Shown in pieces: positions 1 through 8,021 of a DNA stretch of 64,000 bases (its first letter is position 1; each line of letters starts with the position of its first letter). The DNA comes from Acidobacteriota bacterium (lineage in GTDB: Bacteria; Acidobacteriota; Terriglobia; Bryobacterales; Bryobacteraceae): positions 1 through 64,000 of the forward strand of contig JAFDVU010000005.1 in the NCBI GenBank assembly GCA_018268835.1, in the 5' to 3' direction. A model generated the notes under the pieces. That model saw only the letters and a program-made list of their open reading frames with translations. It had not been told where the DNA came from and did no database searches. A program made the position numbers and the translations under genes.

Positions 1-2904
1 CCGTTCCGCAAAGCCCTGGCGCTGGCTCCGGATTCGGTTCGCGAGCGCATCAATTACGGCCTCTCCCTGCTGCGCGCGGGCGATCTGGACAGCGGCCTCG
101 CCGAACTCCGCAAGGCGCAGAGCCAGGACCCGAGTTCGCCCTACACATGGTTCAACATTGCGGTCACGCTCAAGCGGCAGGGAGACCTCGACGGCGCACT
201 GACACAGTTTCGCGGTATGGAGAAGCTCGTTCCCGGCGATCCCATCACCCACTACCAGATCGGGTCCATTCTGAAGGCGCAGGGTCACCTGGAAGACGCC
301 ACCCGGGAGTTCGAAGCCGCGCGCCGGCTCGATCCGCTGCTCACCGCTCCGCACTTCCAGCTTTACGGGCTCTACCGGCAGGCCAACCGCGCCCAGGATG
401 CCGCGGCGGAATTGAACCTCTTCCGCGACCTCAAGAAACAGCAGGAAGGCGCCGCCGTACCCGAAGACATGGAGTGGAATGTGTACGCCGAGATCGACGA
501 TCCGATCGACGCGCCCGCGCCTCCCCCGCTGCCGGAACCGGTCTACCGCGCCGAACGCATCGCCGGCGGGTTCACCGGCGGGTCGCCGGGTGTGGCTGCC
601 ATCGTGCTCGACGGCGGCGTCCGGCCCAGCCTGCTGGCCTGGTCCTCCGGCCGGGTCGCGCTCTATCGCAACGGCCGCGTTCCCGTCGCCGATTCCGGAC
701 TGGAAGCGCTGCGCGACGTGGTCTCCATCGCGCCCGGCGATTTCGATAACGACGGGCTGCCCGATCTGTGCGTCGTCACCACCCACGGAGCCGCCCTCTA
801 TCGCAACGTCAACGGCAAATTCCAGAAGCAGTCCGACCTCGCCGCCGGCTCCTTCCGCGAGGCCGTGTGGCTCGACTTCGATCACGATTACGACCTGGAC
901 CTGTTCCTGCTCGGCGACGATGCCAGGCTGCTGCGCAACAACGGCGCAGCCGGCTTCAGCGACGAAACCCGCCGCTTCCCGTTCGTGGCCGGCCGCGCCC
1001 TCTCCGCCACCCGCTTCGACCTCGAACCCGATACCCCGGGCTTCGACCTGGTGGTCTCCTACCAGGACCGCCCCGGCGTACTCTACCGCGACCGCCTGGC
1101 AGGAACCTACGAAGCGGTTCCCCTGCCGCGGCTTCCGGCCGGCGCCACCCATCTTGCCGCCGCCGACTTCAATCGCGACGGACGCACCGACCTGGCCGCC
1201 GCCCCAGCCCTGCTGCTCCTCAACCGCCCCGCCGGCTTCGAGCCTTCCACCCCGGCGCCCGATTCCGGCGCCCACGCCTTCGCCGATTTCGACGGCGACG
1301 GCCGCCTGGCGCGCGCCTCCATCGCGGCCAACGGCGATCTGCGGATCGAGCGCGATACCTCCGCCGGGTACGGCAACTGGATCGAAATCGGGCTAACCGG
1401 GGTGAAGAACCTCAAGACCGCGGTCGGCGCCAAGGTGGAGGTGCGCGCCGGCCCGGTCTACTCCAAGCAGCTCTACCAGGGCGTGCCGCTCGTCTTCCGG
1501 CTGGGCCCGCGGAAGGAAATCGATACCGTCCGCGTCACCTGGCCCAACGGCCTGATCCAGAACGAACTGGCGCAAGCTCCCGGCCGCGTCACCCCCATTA
1601 CGGAGGCGCCGCGCATGTCCGGCTCCTGTCCCATGATCTTCACCTGGGACGGGGAGCGCTTCCACTTCATCACCGACGTGCTCGGCGTGGCGCCGCTGGG
1701 CGCCAGTTCCGGCGACGGCCGCTACTTCCCGGTGGACCACGACGAGTACGTCTCCATCCCCGGCGAACTGGTCCGGCCGCGCGACGGCGCCTACCCGGTG
1801 CGCATCACCGAGGAATTGCACGAGGTCTCCTACCTGGACCAGGTGAGCCTGCTGGCGCTGGATCATCCCGCGGCCACCGAAGTGGTCACCAACGAGAAGT
1901 TCAAGTCGCCGCCGTTCCCCGAGTTCCGCCTCTATGGCGGCGAACACCGCGTGTATCCGGTGGCGGCGCGCGACACTCGCGGCCGCGACGTGCTCCCCGC
2001 GCTCCTGCACCGCGACTCCACCTATCCCGATGCCTTCCGCCGCGATTCGGCCGGAGTGGCCGAGACGCACCACCTCGATCTCGACTTCGGCCGCGCCGCG
2101 CCTTCCAATCGCGCGGTGCTGGTGCTGAACGGTTGGGTGGACTGGGCCGATGGCAGCACCTTCCTCTCCGCCATGCAGGAGCGCAAGGACCTCACCTTCC
2201 CCTACCTGCAGGTGAAGGATGCGGCGGGCAACTGGAAGACCGTCGTGGAAGACATGGGCATGCCCTCCGGCAAGCCAAAGACCATGGCGGTGGACCTGAC
2301 CGGCAAGTTCCTCTCGGCTTCGCGCGAAGTGCGCATCGTCACCAACCTGTGTGTTTACTGGGACGAAATCTACCTCTTCGAGAGCGCTGCCCCGCCCGCG
2401 GCGCGCCTCACCGCCGCGCCCCTGCTCTCCGCCGGCCTCCACTTCCGTGGCTTCTCCAAGGTCACGATTCACCCCCAGCGCAAGCAGCCCGAGCGCTTCG
2501 ATTACCAGTCCGTGAGCGACACCTCCATGTGGAATCCCACGCCCGGCAATTACACGCGCTACGGCGACGTCGCTGATCTGCTGCGTGCGCCCGACGACCG
2601 CATGCTGATCATGGGCTCCGGCGACGAGGTCGCGCTGCGCTTCGACTCCCGCGCGCTGCCGCCGCTCCCCGATGGCTGGAAGCGCGACTTCCTGCTCCTG
2701 GTGGACGGCTGGGCCAAGGACGCCGACGCCAATACGGCGTACTCGCAAACCGTGGCGCCGCTGCCCTTCCACGGGATGAGCAGTTACCCCTACCCGGCCG
2801 GCGAGCACTATCCCGACGACCCGGCCCACCGCGAGTACCAGCGCCTGTACAACACGCGTCCCGCGCTCAGGTTGATCGGGCCGTTGCACCCCCGGTCGGA
2901 ATGA
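1..2904 (+). CDS. TPR / FG-GAP / ASPIC-UnbV repeat protein (5' truncated)
   Basis: The reading frame is open from the first base, so the true start lies upstream; an internal ATG at 217 is not the real start. Counting from base 1, residues 1 to about 150 are tetratricopeptide repeats. About 230-440 hold FG-GAP/VCBS-like calcium-loop repeats, for example GDFDNDGLPDL and ADFNRDGRTDL. About 460-525 match the ASPIC/UnbV domain (GAKVEVRAG, VTWPNG). The remaining 440 residues are a long C-terminal part starting with a CPMIFTWDGERFHF segment, a type I know from Solibacter-like genomes but cannot assign to a function. Such proteins are normally extracytoplasmic and thought to bind protein or carbohydrate. 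The role here is unknown; the domain calls are secure. Confidence 0.85.
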   Translation, partial: PFRKALALAPDSVRERINYGLSLLRAGDLDSGLAELRKAQSQDPSSPYTWFNIAVTLKRQGDLDGALTQFRGMEKLVPGDPITHYQIGSILKAQGHLEDATREFEAARRLDPLLTAPHFQLYGLYRQANRAQDAAAELNLFRDLKKQQEGAAVPEDMEWNVYAEIDDPIDAPAPPPLPEPVYRAERIAGGFTGGSPGVAAIVLDGGVRPSLLAWSSGRVALYRNGRVPVADSGLEALRDVVSIAPGDFDNDGLPDLCVVTTHGAALYRNVNGKFQKQSDLAAGSFREAVWLDFDHDYDLDLFLLGDDARLLRNNGAAGFSDETRRFPFVAGRALSATRFDLEPDTPGFDLVVSYQDRPGVLYRDRLAGTYEAVPLPRLPAGATHLAAADFNRDGRTDLAAAPALLLLNRPAGFEPSTPAPDSGAHAFADFDGDGRLARASIAANGDLRIERDTSAGYGNWIEIGLTGVKNLKTAVGAKVEVRAGPVYSKQLYQGVPLVFRLGPRKEIDTVRVTWPNGLIQNELAQAPGRVTPITEAPRMSGSCPMIFTWDGERFHFITDVLGVAPLGASSGDGRYFPVDHDEYVSIPGELVRPRDGAYPVRITEELHEVSYLDQVSLLALDHPAATEVVTNEKFKSPPFPEFRLYGGEHRVYPVAARDTRGRDVLPALLHRDSTYPDAFRRDSAGVAETHHLDLDFGRAAPSNRAVLVLNGWVDWADGSTFLSAMQERKDLTFPYLQVKDAAGNWKTVVEDMGMPSGKPKTMAVDLTGKFLSASREVRIVTNLCVYWDEIYLFESAAPPAARLTAAPLLSAGLHFRGFSKVTIHPQRKQPERFDYQSVSDTSMWNPTPGNYTRYGDVADLLRAPDDRMLIMGSGDEVALRFDSRALPPLPDGWKRDFLLLVDGWAKDADANTAYSQTVAPLPFHGMSSYPYPAGEHYPDDPAHREYQRLYNTRPALRLIGPLHPRSE

Positions 2905-2920
2905 CCGCCGCGCCCGGCGG
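2905..2920 (+). terminator. Possible terminator hairpin after the UnbV gene
   Basis: A 6-bp perfect GC stem (CCGCCG/CGGCGG) with a CGCC loop begins at the base after the stop codon. There is no U-tract, so intrinsic termination is uncertain. Confidence 0.35.
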
Positions 2921-3134
2921 CGCGCCCGCGGCAATGCCCGGCATGCGAACTTCTTCACCCCGCCCCAACATTTGCACCCGATTGTGGTGTATTTTCAGAA
3001 TTGCCCATCCTTTTTTCGGCCACGCATAAGGTCAGGCGGGGTGTGGGGAAGTACCGGCAGGCGAGAGAGCGCGTCGGGGATTACCGGGGAGAGCCGGCCA
3101 CGGCAGGTCAGGAAGTTGGGCTGAAAGGACCAGA

Positions 3135-4184
3135 ATGAAACTCACAAGACGAGATTGGGGGAAGATCGCGCTGGCATCGCTGCCTCTGTCGAGAGCGTTT
3201 GGCGCGAAAATGATCGATTCGAAGTTCGGGGGCGTCCAGATCGGCGCCATCACCTACAGCTTCAACCGGATCGCCAGTCCCGATCCGGAAGCGATCATCA
3301 AGGCATACGTCGAAATCGGCCTGGGCGAGGCCGAGTTGATGTCCAACCACTGTGAAGCTCTCGCCGGCGCTCCCGCCATGCCCATGTTCGGTCGCGGCCC
3401 CGGAGCCGGCCGCGCACCGGCAGCACCCGGAGCACCGGCCCCGGCCCCCGGTGGAGCACCCGGACAGGCCGGCGCCCGCCGTGGACCCGGAGGCGGCCGC
3501 GCGCCGCTCACTCCCGAACAGCAGGCCGAGCGCCAGGCGGCGATGGAGAAGCTCGCCCAGTGGCGCGCTTCCGCCAACGCCAATACCTGGAAAGGCGTCC
3601 GCAAAAAGTTCAACGATGCCGGCGTCGATGTCGCCCTGCTCTGCTACAACATGCAGGACGCCATGAAGGACGAAGACATCGAGTACGGGTTCAGCATGGC
3701 CAAGGGCCTCGGCGTGAAAGGCATCACCACCAGCACCACCCTCACCATGGCCAAGCGCATCGCGCCCGTCGCCGACAAGCACAAGCTGTTGGTCGGCTAT
3801 CACGGCCACGACGCCACCAACGATCCCAACCAGACCGCCACGCTGGAAAGCTACGACACCCTGATGGCCTATGGCAAGTACAACGGCATCAACCTCGACA
3901 TCGGCCACTTCACCGCCGCCGGATACGACGCCGTCGCCTTCATCAAGCAGCACCACGCCCGCATCACCAACCTGCACGTGAAGGATCGCAAGAAAGACCA
4001 CGGCCCCAACGTCGCCGTCTGGGGCACGGGCGACACCCCCATCAAACCCGTGCTGCAACTCCTCAAAACGGAAAAGTACCCCATTCCGGCGAACCTGGAA
4101 TTGGAGTACCCCATTCCGGAAGGTTCGGACATCGTCGCCGAGGCCAAGAAGTGCCTCGCCTATGTAAAGAGCTGTCTCGTTTAA
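3135..4184 (+). CDS. Exported sugar phosphate isomerase/epimerase-like TIM-barrel protein
   Basis: The 349-residue protein belongs to the xylose-isomerase-like / AP-endonuclease-2 TIM-barrel superfamily. It starts with a twin-arginine-like leader (TRRDWGK, then an alanine/leucine stretch), so it is probably exported folded. C-terminal metal- and substrate-site signatures are visible: VGYHGHDA, LDIGHF, HVKDR at 281-285 and LELEYP. Residues about 86-126 are a Gly/Ala/Pro/Arg-rich insertion absent from typical members, probably a surface loop. AAAGGA lies 7 bases before the ATG as a Shine-Dalgarno site. The next gene, an oxidoreductase, starts 16 bases after the stop, so the pair likely acts on one carbohydrate. 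The substrate cannot be read from sequence. Confidence 0.85.
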   Translation: MKLTRRDWGKIALASLPLSRAFGAKMIDSKFGGVQIGAITYSFNRIASPDPEAIIKAYVEIGLGEAELMSNHCEALAGAPAMPMFGRGPGAGRAPAAPGAPAPAPGGAPGQAGARRGPGGGRAPLTPEQQAERQAAMEKLAQWRASANANTWKGVRKKFNDAGVDVALLCYNMQDAMKDEDIEYGFSMAKGLGVKGITTSTTLTMAKRIAPVADKHKLLVGYHGHDATNDPNQTATLESYDTLMAYGKYNGINLDIGHFTAAGYDAVAFIKQHHARITNLHVKDRKKDHGPNVAVWGTGDTPIKPVLQLLKTEKYPIPANLELEYPIPEGSDIVAEAKKCLAYVKSCLV

Positions 4185-4200
4185 CACCGGAGAATCGACA

Positions 4201-5823
4201 ATGGCTATCACCAGGCGTTATTTCTTCTATGGCAGCCTTCTGGCCGGCGCTATACCGGCGGGAGGCTTCGGCAGTACACCATCTCTCAAAGCGGCCGGCT
4301 ACAAGTCGCCCAACGAAAAGTTGAACATGGCGTCCATCGGCGCCGGCGGACAGGCGGCAGCCAACATTTCCGCCGCCGCGCCCACCGAAAACGTCGTTGC
4401 CCTTTGCGATGTGGACGACCGCCGCGCCGAGGGCATGTACAAGCGCTTCGACAAGGCGCCCAAGTATAAAGACTTCCGCAAGATGCTCGACAAGGAAGCC
4501 AACAACATCGATGCCGTCATCGTCGCCATCCCGGATCACATGCACGCCAGTGCCGCCATCTGGTGCATGGAGCGCGGCAAGCACGTGTACGTGCAGAAGC
4601 CCCTCGTTCGCAGCATCTGGGAAGCGCGCCAACTGAGAGCGGCCGCCACGAAGTACAAGGTGGCCACCCAGATGGGCAACCAGGGCTACTCCAACGAGGG
4701 CACGCGCCAGTGCGCCGAGATCGTCTGGCGCGGCGACATCGGCAGCGTCGGTGAAGTCCACGCCTGGAGCGACCGCCCGATGTGGCCGCAGGGCCTCACC
4801 GAGATCCCCAAGCCGGATCCGGTTCCCTCCACGCTCGATTGGGACCTCTGGCTCGGCATCGCCGAAAACCGTCCCTTCACCGCCGATGGCAAGACCGAAC
4901 CCGACCGCAATGGCGGCTTCTTCTACCAGCCCTTCAACTGGCGCGGCTTCTACGATTTCGGCTGCGGCGCGCTGGGCGATATGGCCTGCCATATCCTGGG
5001 TGCCCCCAACATGGCCCTGCACCTCTCCAACCGCAAGGTCATCGGCGTCGAGTGCATCAAGAAGGAGGGCACCAGTTCCTTCATGTTCCCCAAGTCGTCG
5101 GTCATCCGCTACGACTTCGCCGCCTACGGCAACATGCCTCCGCTCAAAATCTTCTGGCACGACGGCCTCAAGGAAACACCCAAGATCGATGGCGTCCCCG
5201 AAGGCGAGTGGCTCGGCGATCCGCCCATGCTCCCCGGAGGCCTCGGCGGACGCGGCGGACGCGGACGTGGCGCGGCCCCGGGCGGCGCTCCCGCTGCCGG
5301 TGCTGCCGGCGCGGCCGGCGCGGCCGGACGCGGCATGGCCATGGGCCCGGGCATGATGCGCCCCGCGGACAACGAGTTCCACTCCCCGGGCCGTGTCTTC
5401 AACTGGGAACAGTTCCAGGCCCTCAAGGAGTCCACCACTCCCCTGCGCTTCCCGCAGCCCGACGGCAGCCTCTTCATCGGCGACAAAGGTATGCTCACCA
5501 CCGGCACCTACGGTGACGTGACCCGTCTCATCCCGGTAGAAAAGATGAAGGACTTCCGCATGCCGGAACCGCTGCTCACCCGCTCGCCCGGCCACATGCG
5601 CGACTTCATCCGCGCCTGCAAGGGCGGCGACCCCGCCTGCTCCAACTTCGACGTGGCCGCTCCCTTCGTGGAATGGATGCTGCTCGGTGTCATCGCCCTG
5701 CGCAGCGAGGGCAAGCTCGAATACGACCCCGACAAGATGCGCATCACCAACAATGCCGAAGCCAACAAGTACCTCAAACCCAACTTCCGCAAAGGTTGGG
5801 AGTTCCACACCGTCAAGTCGTAA
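4201..5823 (+). CDS. Exported Gfo/Idh/MocA family NAD(P)-dependent oxidoreductase
   Basis: The 540-residue protein has a Tat leader (ITRRYFFYG) and an N-terminal Rossmann fold (ASIGAGGQAAANI, then VVALCDVDD), followed by DHMHA and VYVQKPL. The last is the family EKP motif with Gln for Glu but with the lysine kept. The C-terminal half has the expected alpha/beta domain. Residues about 347-385 form a Gly/Arg/Ala-rich insertion. GGAGA 9 bases upstream supports the ATG, and the gene directly follows the TIM-barrel gene as an operon. Family members oxidise or reduce sugars and sugar-like polyols; the large exported group in Acidobacteria and Planctomycetes is poorly characterised, so the substrate is open. 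Confidence 0.88.
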   Translation: MAITRRYFFYGSLLAGAIPAGGFGSTPSLKAAGYKSPNEKLNMASIGAGGQAAANISAAAPTENVVALCDVDDRRAEGMYKRFDKAPKYKDFRKMLDKEANNIDAVIVAIPDHMHASAAIWCMERGKHVYVQKPLVRSIWEARQLRAAATKYKVATQMGNQGYSNEGTRQCAEIVWRGDIGSVGEVHAWSDRPMWPQGLTEIPKPDPVPSTLDWDLWLGIAENRPFTADGKTEPDRNGGFFYQPFNWRGFYDFGCGALGDMACHILGAPNMALHLSNRKVIGVECIKKEGTSSFMFPKSSVIRYDFAAYGNMPPLKIFWHDGLKETPKIDGVPEGEWLGDPPMLPGGLGGRGGRGRGAAPGGAPAAGAAGAAGAAGRGMAMGPGMMRPADNEFHSPGRVFNWEQFQALKESTTPLRFPQPDGSLFIGDKGMLTTGTYGDVTRLIPVEKMKDFRMPEPLLTRSPGHMRDFIRACKGGDPACSNFDVAAPFVEWMLLGVIALRSEGKLEYDPDKMRITNNAEANKYLKPNFRKGWEFHTVKS

Positions 5824-5829
5824 CCAGGT

Positions 5830-5855
5830 AGGGTAGGCCTCCGGGCCTACCCTTT
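5830..5855 (+). terminator. Strong terminator-like hairpin
   Basis: A perfect 10-bp stem (AGGGTAGGCC with GGCCTACCCT) and a TCCG loop sit 6 bases after the oxidoreductase stop and end in TTT. A second hairpin follows at 5868-5885. Confidence 0.6.
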
Positions 5856-5867
5856 CCCCACGGTAGC

Positions 5868-5885
5868 GCAGGCCTCCCGGCCTGC
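5868..5885 (+). terminator. Second tandem hairpin
   Basis: GCAGGCC and GGCCTGC pair perfectly over 7 bp around a TCCC loop, followed by CTTTG. It has the same layout and nearly the same wording as the hairpin just upstream, which suggests a repeated intergenic element. Confidence 0.5.
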
Positions 5886-5978
5886 CTTTGGATCGAATCG
5901 GAATCTCCGCCGCCACACCCGATTTCAGACCCCGTCCCCATGCGCCCGTCCGCGCGCCGGTATAGCATTAGAGATCAA

Positions 5979-7997
5979 ATGACCTGGAAGTCTTTGTTGA
6001 TCTTTCTCTGCCTCGCGCCGGCGCTGTTCCCGCAGGCGGCCCCGCAGCCCGGGATCGAGGCGCGCAAGGCGCCCATCATCACCCACGACGGACTCAAATT
6101 CCGCGACCTCAACAAGAACGGCGCCCTCGATCCTTACGAGGACTGGCGCCTTCCCGTCGACAAGCGCGTCGCCGACCTGCTCTCCCGCATGACCGTCGAA
6201 GAGAAAACCGGCCTCATGATCCACTCCTCGCTCGCCGGTTTCACCGGGCCCAACGGCGACGTCCTCGGCCTGCCCGCGGCCGGCGGACGCGGCGGACGAG
6301 GCGGACGCGGCGCTCCCGCCGGCAGCGCGGATCGCGCTTTCCAGGGACGCCCCAATCAGAACAACGTGGAGCCCATGGGCAGCGCCAACCCCACCCAGTT
6401 GGTCGTCGAGCGCAACGTGCGTTACATCCTGGTCCGCCCCAATCAGGGCGAGGCGCCGGAGATCACCGCGAAGTTCCATAACGGCCTCCAGGAAATGGCC
6501 GAAGCCACGCGCCTCGGCATCCCCATCATCTTCAGTACGGACCCGCGCCACGCCGGCGGACGCGGCGGCGCCAACGCCAGGCCCGTGATCTCCCAGTGGC
6601 CCGATCAACTCGGCCTCGCCGCCGCGCGCGATCCCGAGCTCGTCCGCCAGTTTGGCCGGATCGCCGCCAGGGAACTCCGCGCCCTGGGCATCCAGTGCCT
6701 CCTCGGCCCCATGGCCGACACTGCCACCGAACCGCGCTGGAACCGCATCAACGGCACCTTCGGCGAAGACGCCAATCTCAACGCGACCCTCATCAAGGCC
6801 ATCGTCGAAGGATTTCAGGGCAAGCGGCTCGGACCGGAAGGCGTCATGACCATCACCAAGCACTTCCCCGGTGACGGCCCCGTCAAAGACGGCTACGACG
6901 GCCACAACAACTACGGCAAGTGGACCATCTATCCCGGCAATAATTTCGACTACCACCTCATCCCGTTCCGCGCGGCCATCGAAGCCGGCACCGGCGGCTT
7001 CATGGGCGGCTACTTCATCCCCGTAGGCCACGACACTGCCGGCATCAACTTCTCCAAGGCGATGGTCAACGGCCTGCTGCGCGAGAAACTCGGCTTCCAC
7101 GGCCTGGTGGTCACCGACTGGCTGCGCAACATGCCCTGGGGCGTCGAGAAGCTCTCCGAAAAGGACCGGCAGAAGACCATGGTGCTCGCCGGCGTCGATC
7201 AGATCGGCGGCGATAACGACCCCCGCGTCATCCTCTCCAGCGTCAAGGATGGCGGCATCCCCATGGCCGTCCTCGATGCCGCGGCGCGCCGCATCCTCCG
7301 ACCCATCTTCGAACTCGGCCTCTTCGAGGACCCCTACGTCGATCCCGAGCACGCCCGCGCCACGGTTGCCGGCGAACCCTTCCTCGCCGCCGGCTACGCC
7401 GCGCAGGTGCGCTCCACCGTGCTGCTGAAAAACGCCGGCAACGTCCTCCCCGCCGCCTCCGGCAGGAAGATCTACGTGGAAGGTATCGATCGCGAAGTGG
7501 CCGCGCGCTACGGCACCGTGGTGGACGATCCCAAGTCCGCCGACCTCGCCCTCCTGCGCGTGGCCAGCCCCGCGACGACCTACCCCTACGGCGGAGCCTT
7601 CGCCATGGGCGCCGGGCGCGGCGCGGCCGCTTCCACCCCGCCGCCGCGCCCCACCTACGGCATCACCCTCGCCTACGGCAACGCCGCCAACTGGAGCGTG
7701 CTCGAAGACATCCGCAAGGTTGCCGCCACCGGTACCCCTACCGTCGTCATCGTGAACATGGATAAACCCGTGATCCTCACCGAATTCATCGATGCGGTGG
7801 CCGGCGTGTTCGGCGCCTTCGGAGCCGGCGACGCCGCCCTGCTAGACGTCGTCTTCGGCAAAGCCAAACCCACCGGCAAGCTGCCCTTCGATCTGCCTGC
7901 TGACATGCCGTCCGTCATGGCCCAGGCAGCCGACCTGCCCTTCGATATGGACGATCCTCTTTTCAAATTCGGATTCGGCCTGACTTACAGCCGCTAA
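5979..7997 (+). CDS. Glycoside hydrolase family 3 (beta-glucosidase type)
   Basis: This is a secreted exo-glycosidase of about 672 residues. I chose the ATG at 5979 over 5940 because it starts a clean signal peptide (MTWKSLLIFLCLAPALF). GH3 marks are RMTVEEKTGLM near the N-terminus, KHFPGDG at 294-300, and VVTDW with Asp380 as the likely nucleophile. The C-terminal (alpha/beta)6 sandwich follows, and the protein ends in the typical FGFGLTYSR. Gly-Arg insertions lie at about residues 101-118 (GGRGGRGGRG) and 191-197 (AGGRGGA). The gene sits between an oxidoreductase and a GH78 rhamnosidase, so it probably trims plant oligosaccharides. The exact sugar specificity is unknown. Confidence 0.9.
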   Translation: MTWKSLLIFLCLAPALFPQAAPQPGIEARKAPIITHDGLKFRDLNKNGALDPYEDWRLPVDKRVADLLSRMTVEEKTGLMIHSSLAGFTGPNGDVLGLPAAGGRGGRGGRGAPAGSADRAFQGRPNQNNVEPMGSANPTQLVVERNVRYILVRPNQGEAPEITAKFHNGLQEMAEATRLGIPIIFSTDPRHAGGRGGANARPVISQWPDQLGLAAARDPELVRQFGRIAARELRALGIQCLLGPMADTATEPRWNRINGTFGEDANLNATLIKAIVEGFQGKRLGPEGVMTITKHFPGDGPVKDGYDGHNNYGKWTIYPGNNFDYHLIPFRAAIEAGTGGFMGGYFIPVGHDTAGINFSKAMVNGLLREKLGFHGLVVTDWLRNMPWGVEKLSEKDRQKTMVLAGVDQIGGDNDPRVILSSVKDGGIPMAVLDAAARRILRPIFELGLFEDPYVDPEHARATVAGEPFLAAGYAAQVRSTVLLKNAGNVLPAASGRKIYVEGIDREVAARYGTVVDDPKSADLALLRVASPATTYPYGGAFAMGAGRGAAASTPPPRPTYGITLAYGNAANWSVLEDIRKVAATGTPTVVIVNMDKPVILTEFIDAVAGVFGAFGAGDAALLDVVFGKAKPTGKLPFDLPADMPSVMAQAADLPFDMDDPLFKFGFGLTYSR

Positions 7998-8021
7998 TAT
8001 CACCAGGGAGCGAACTCATCC

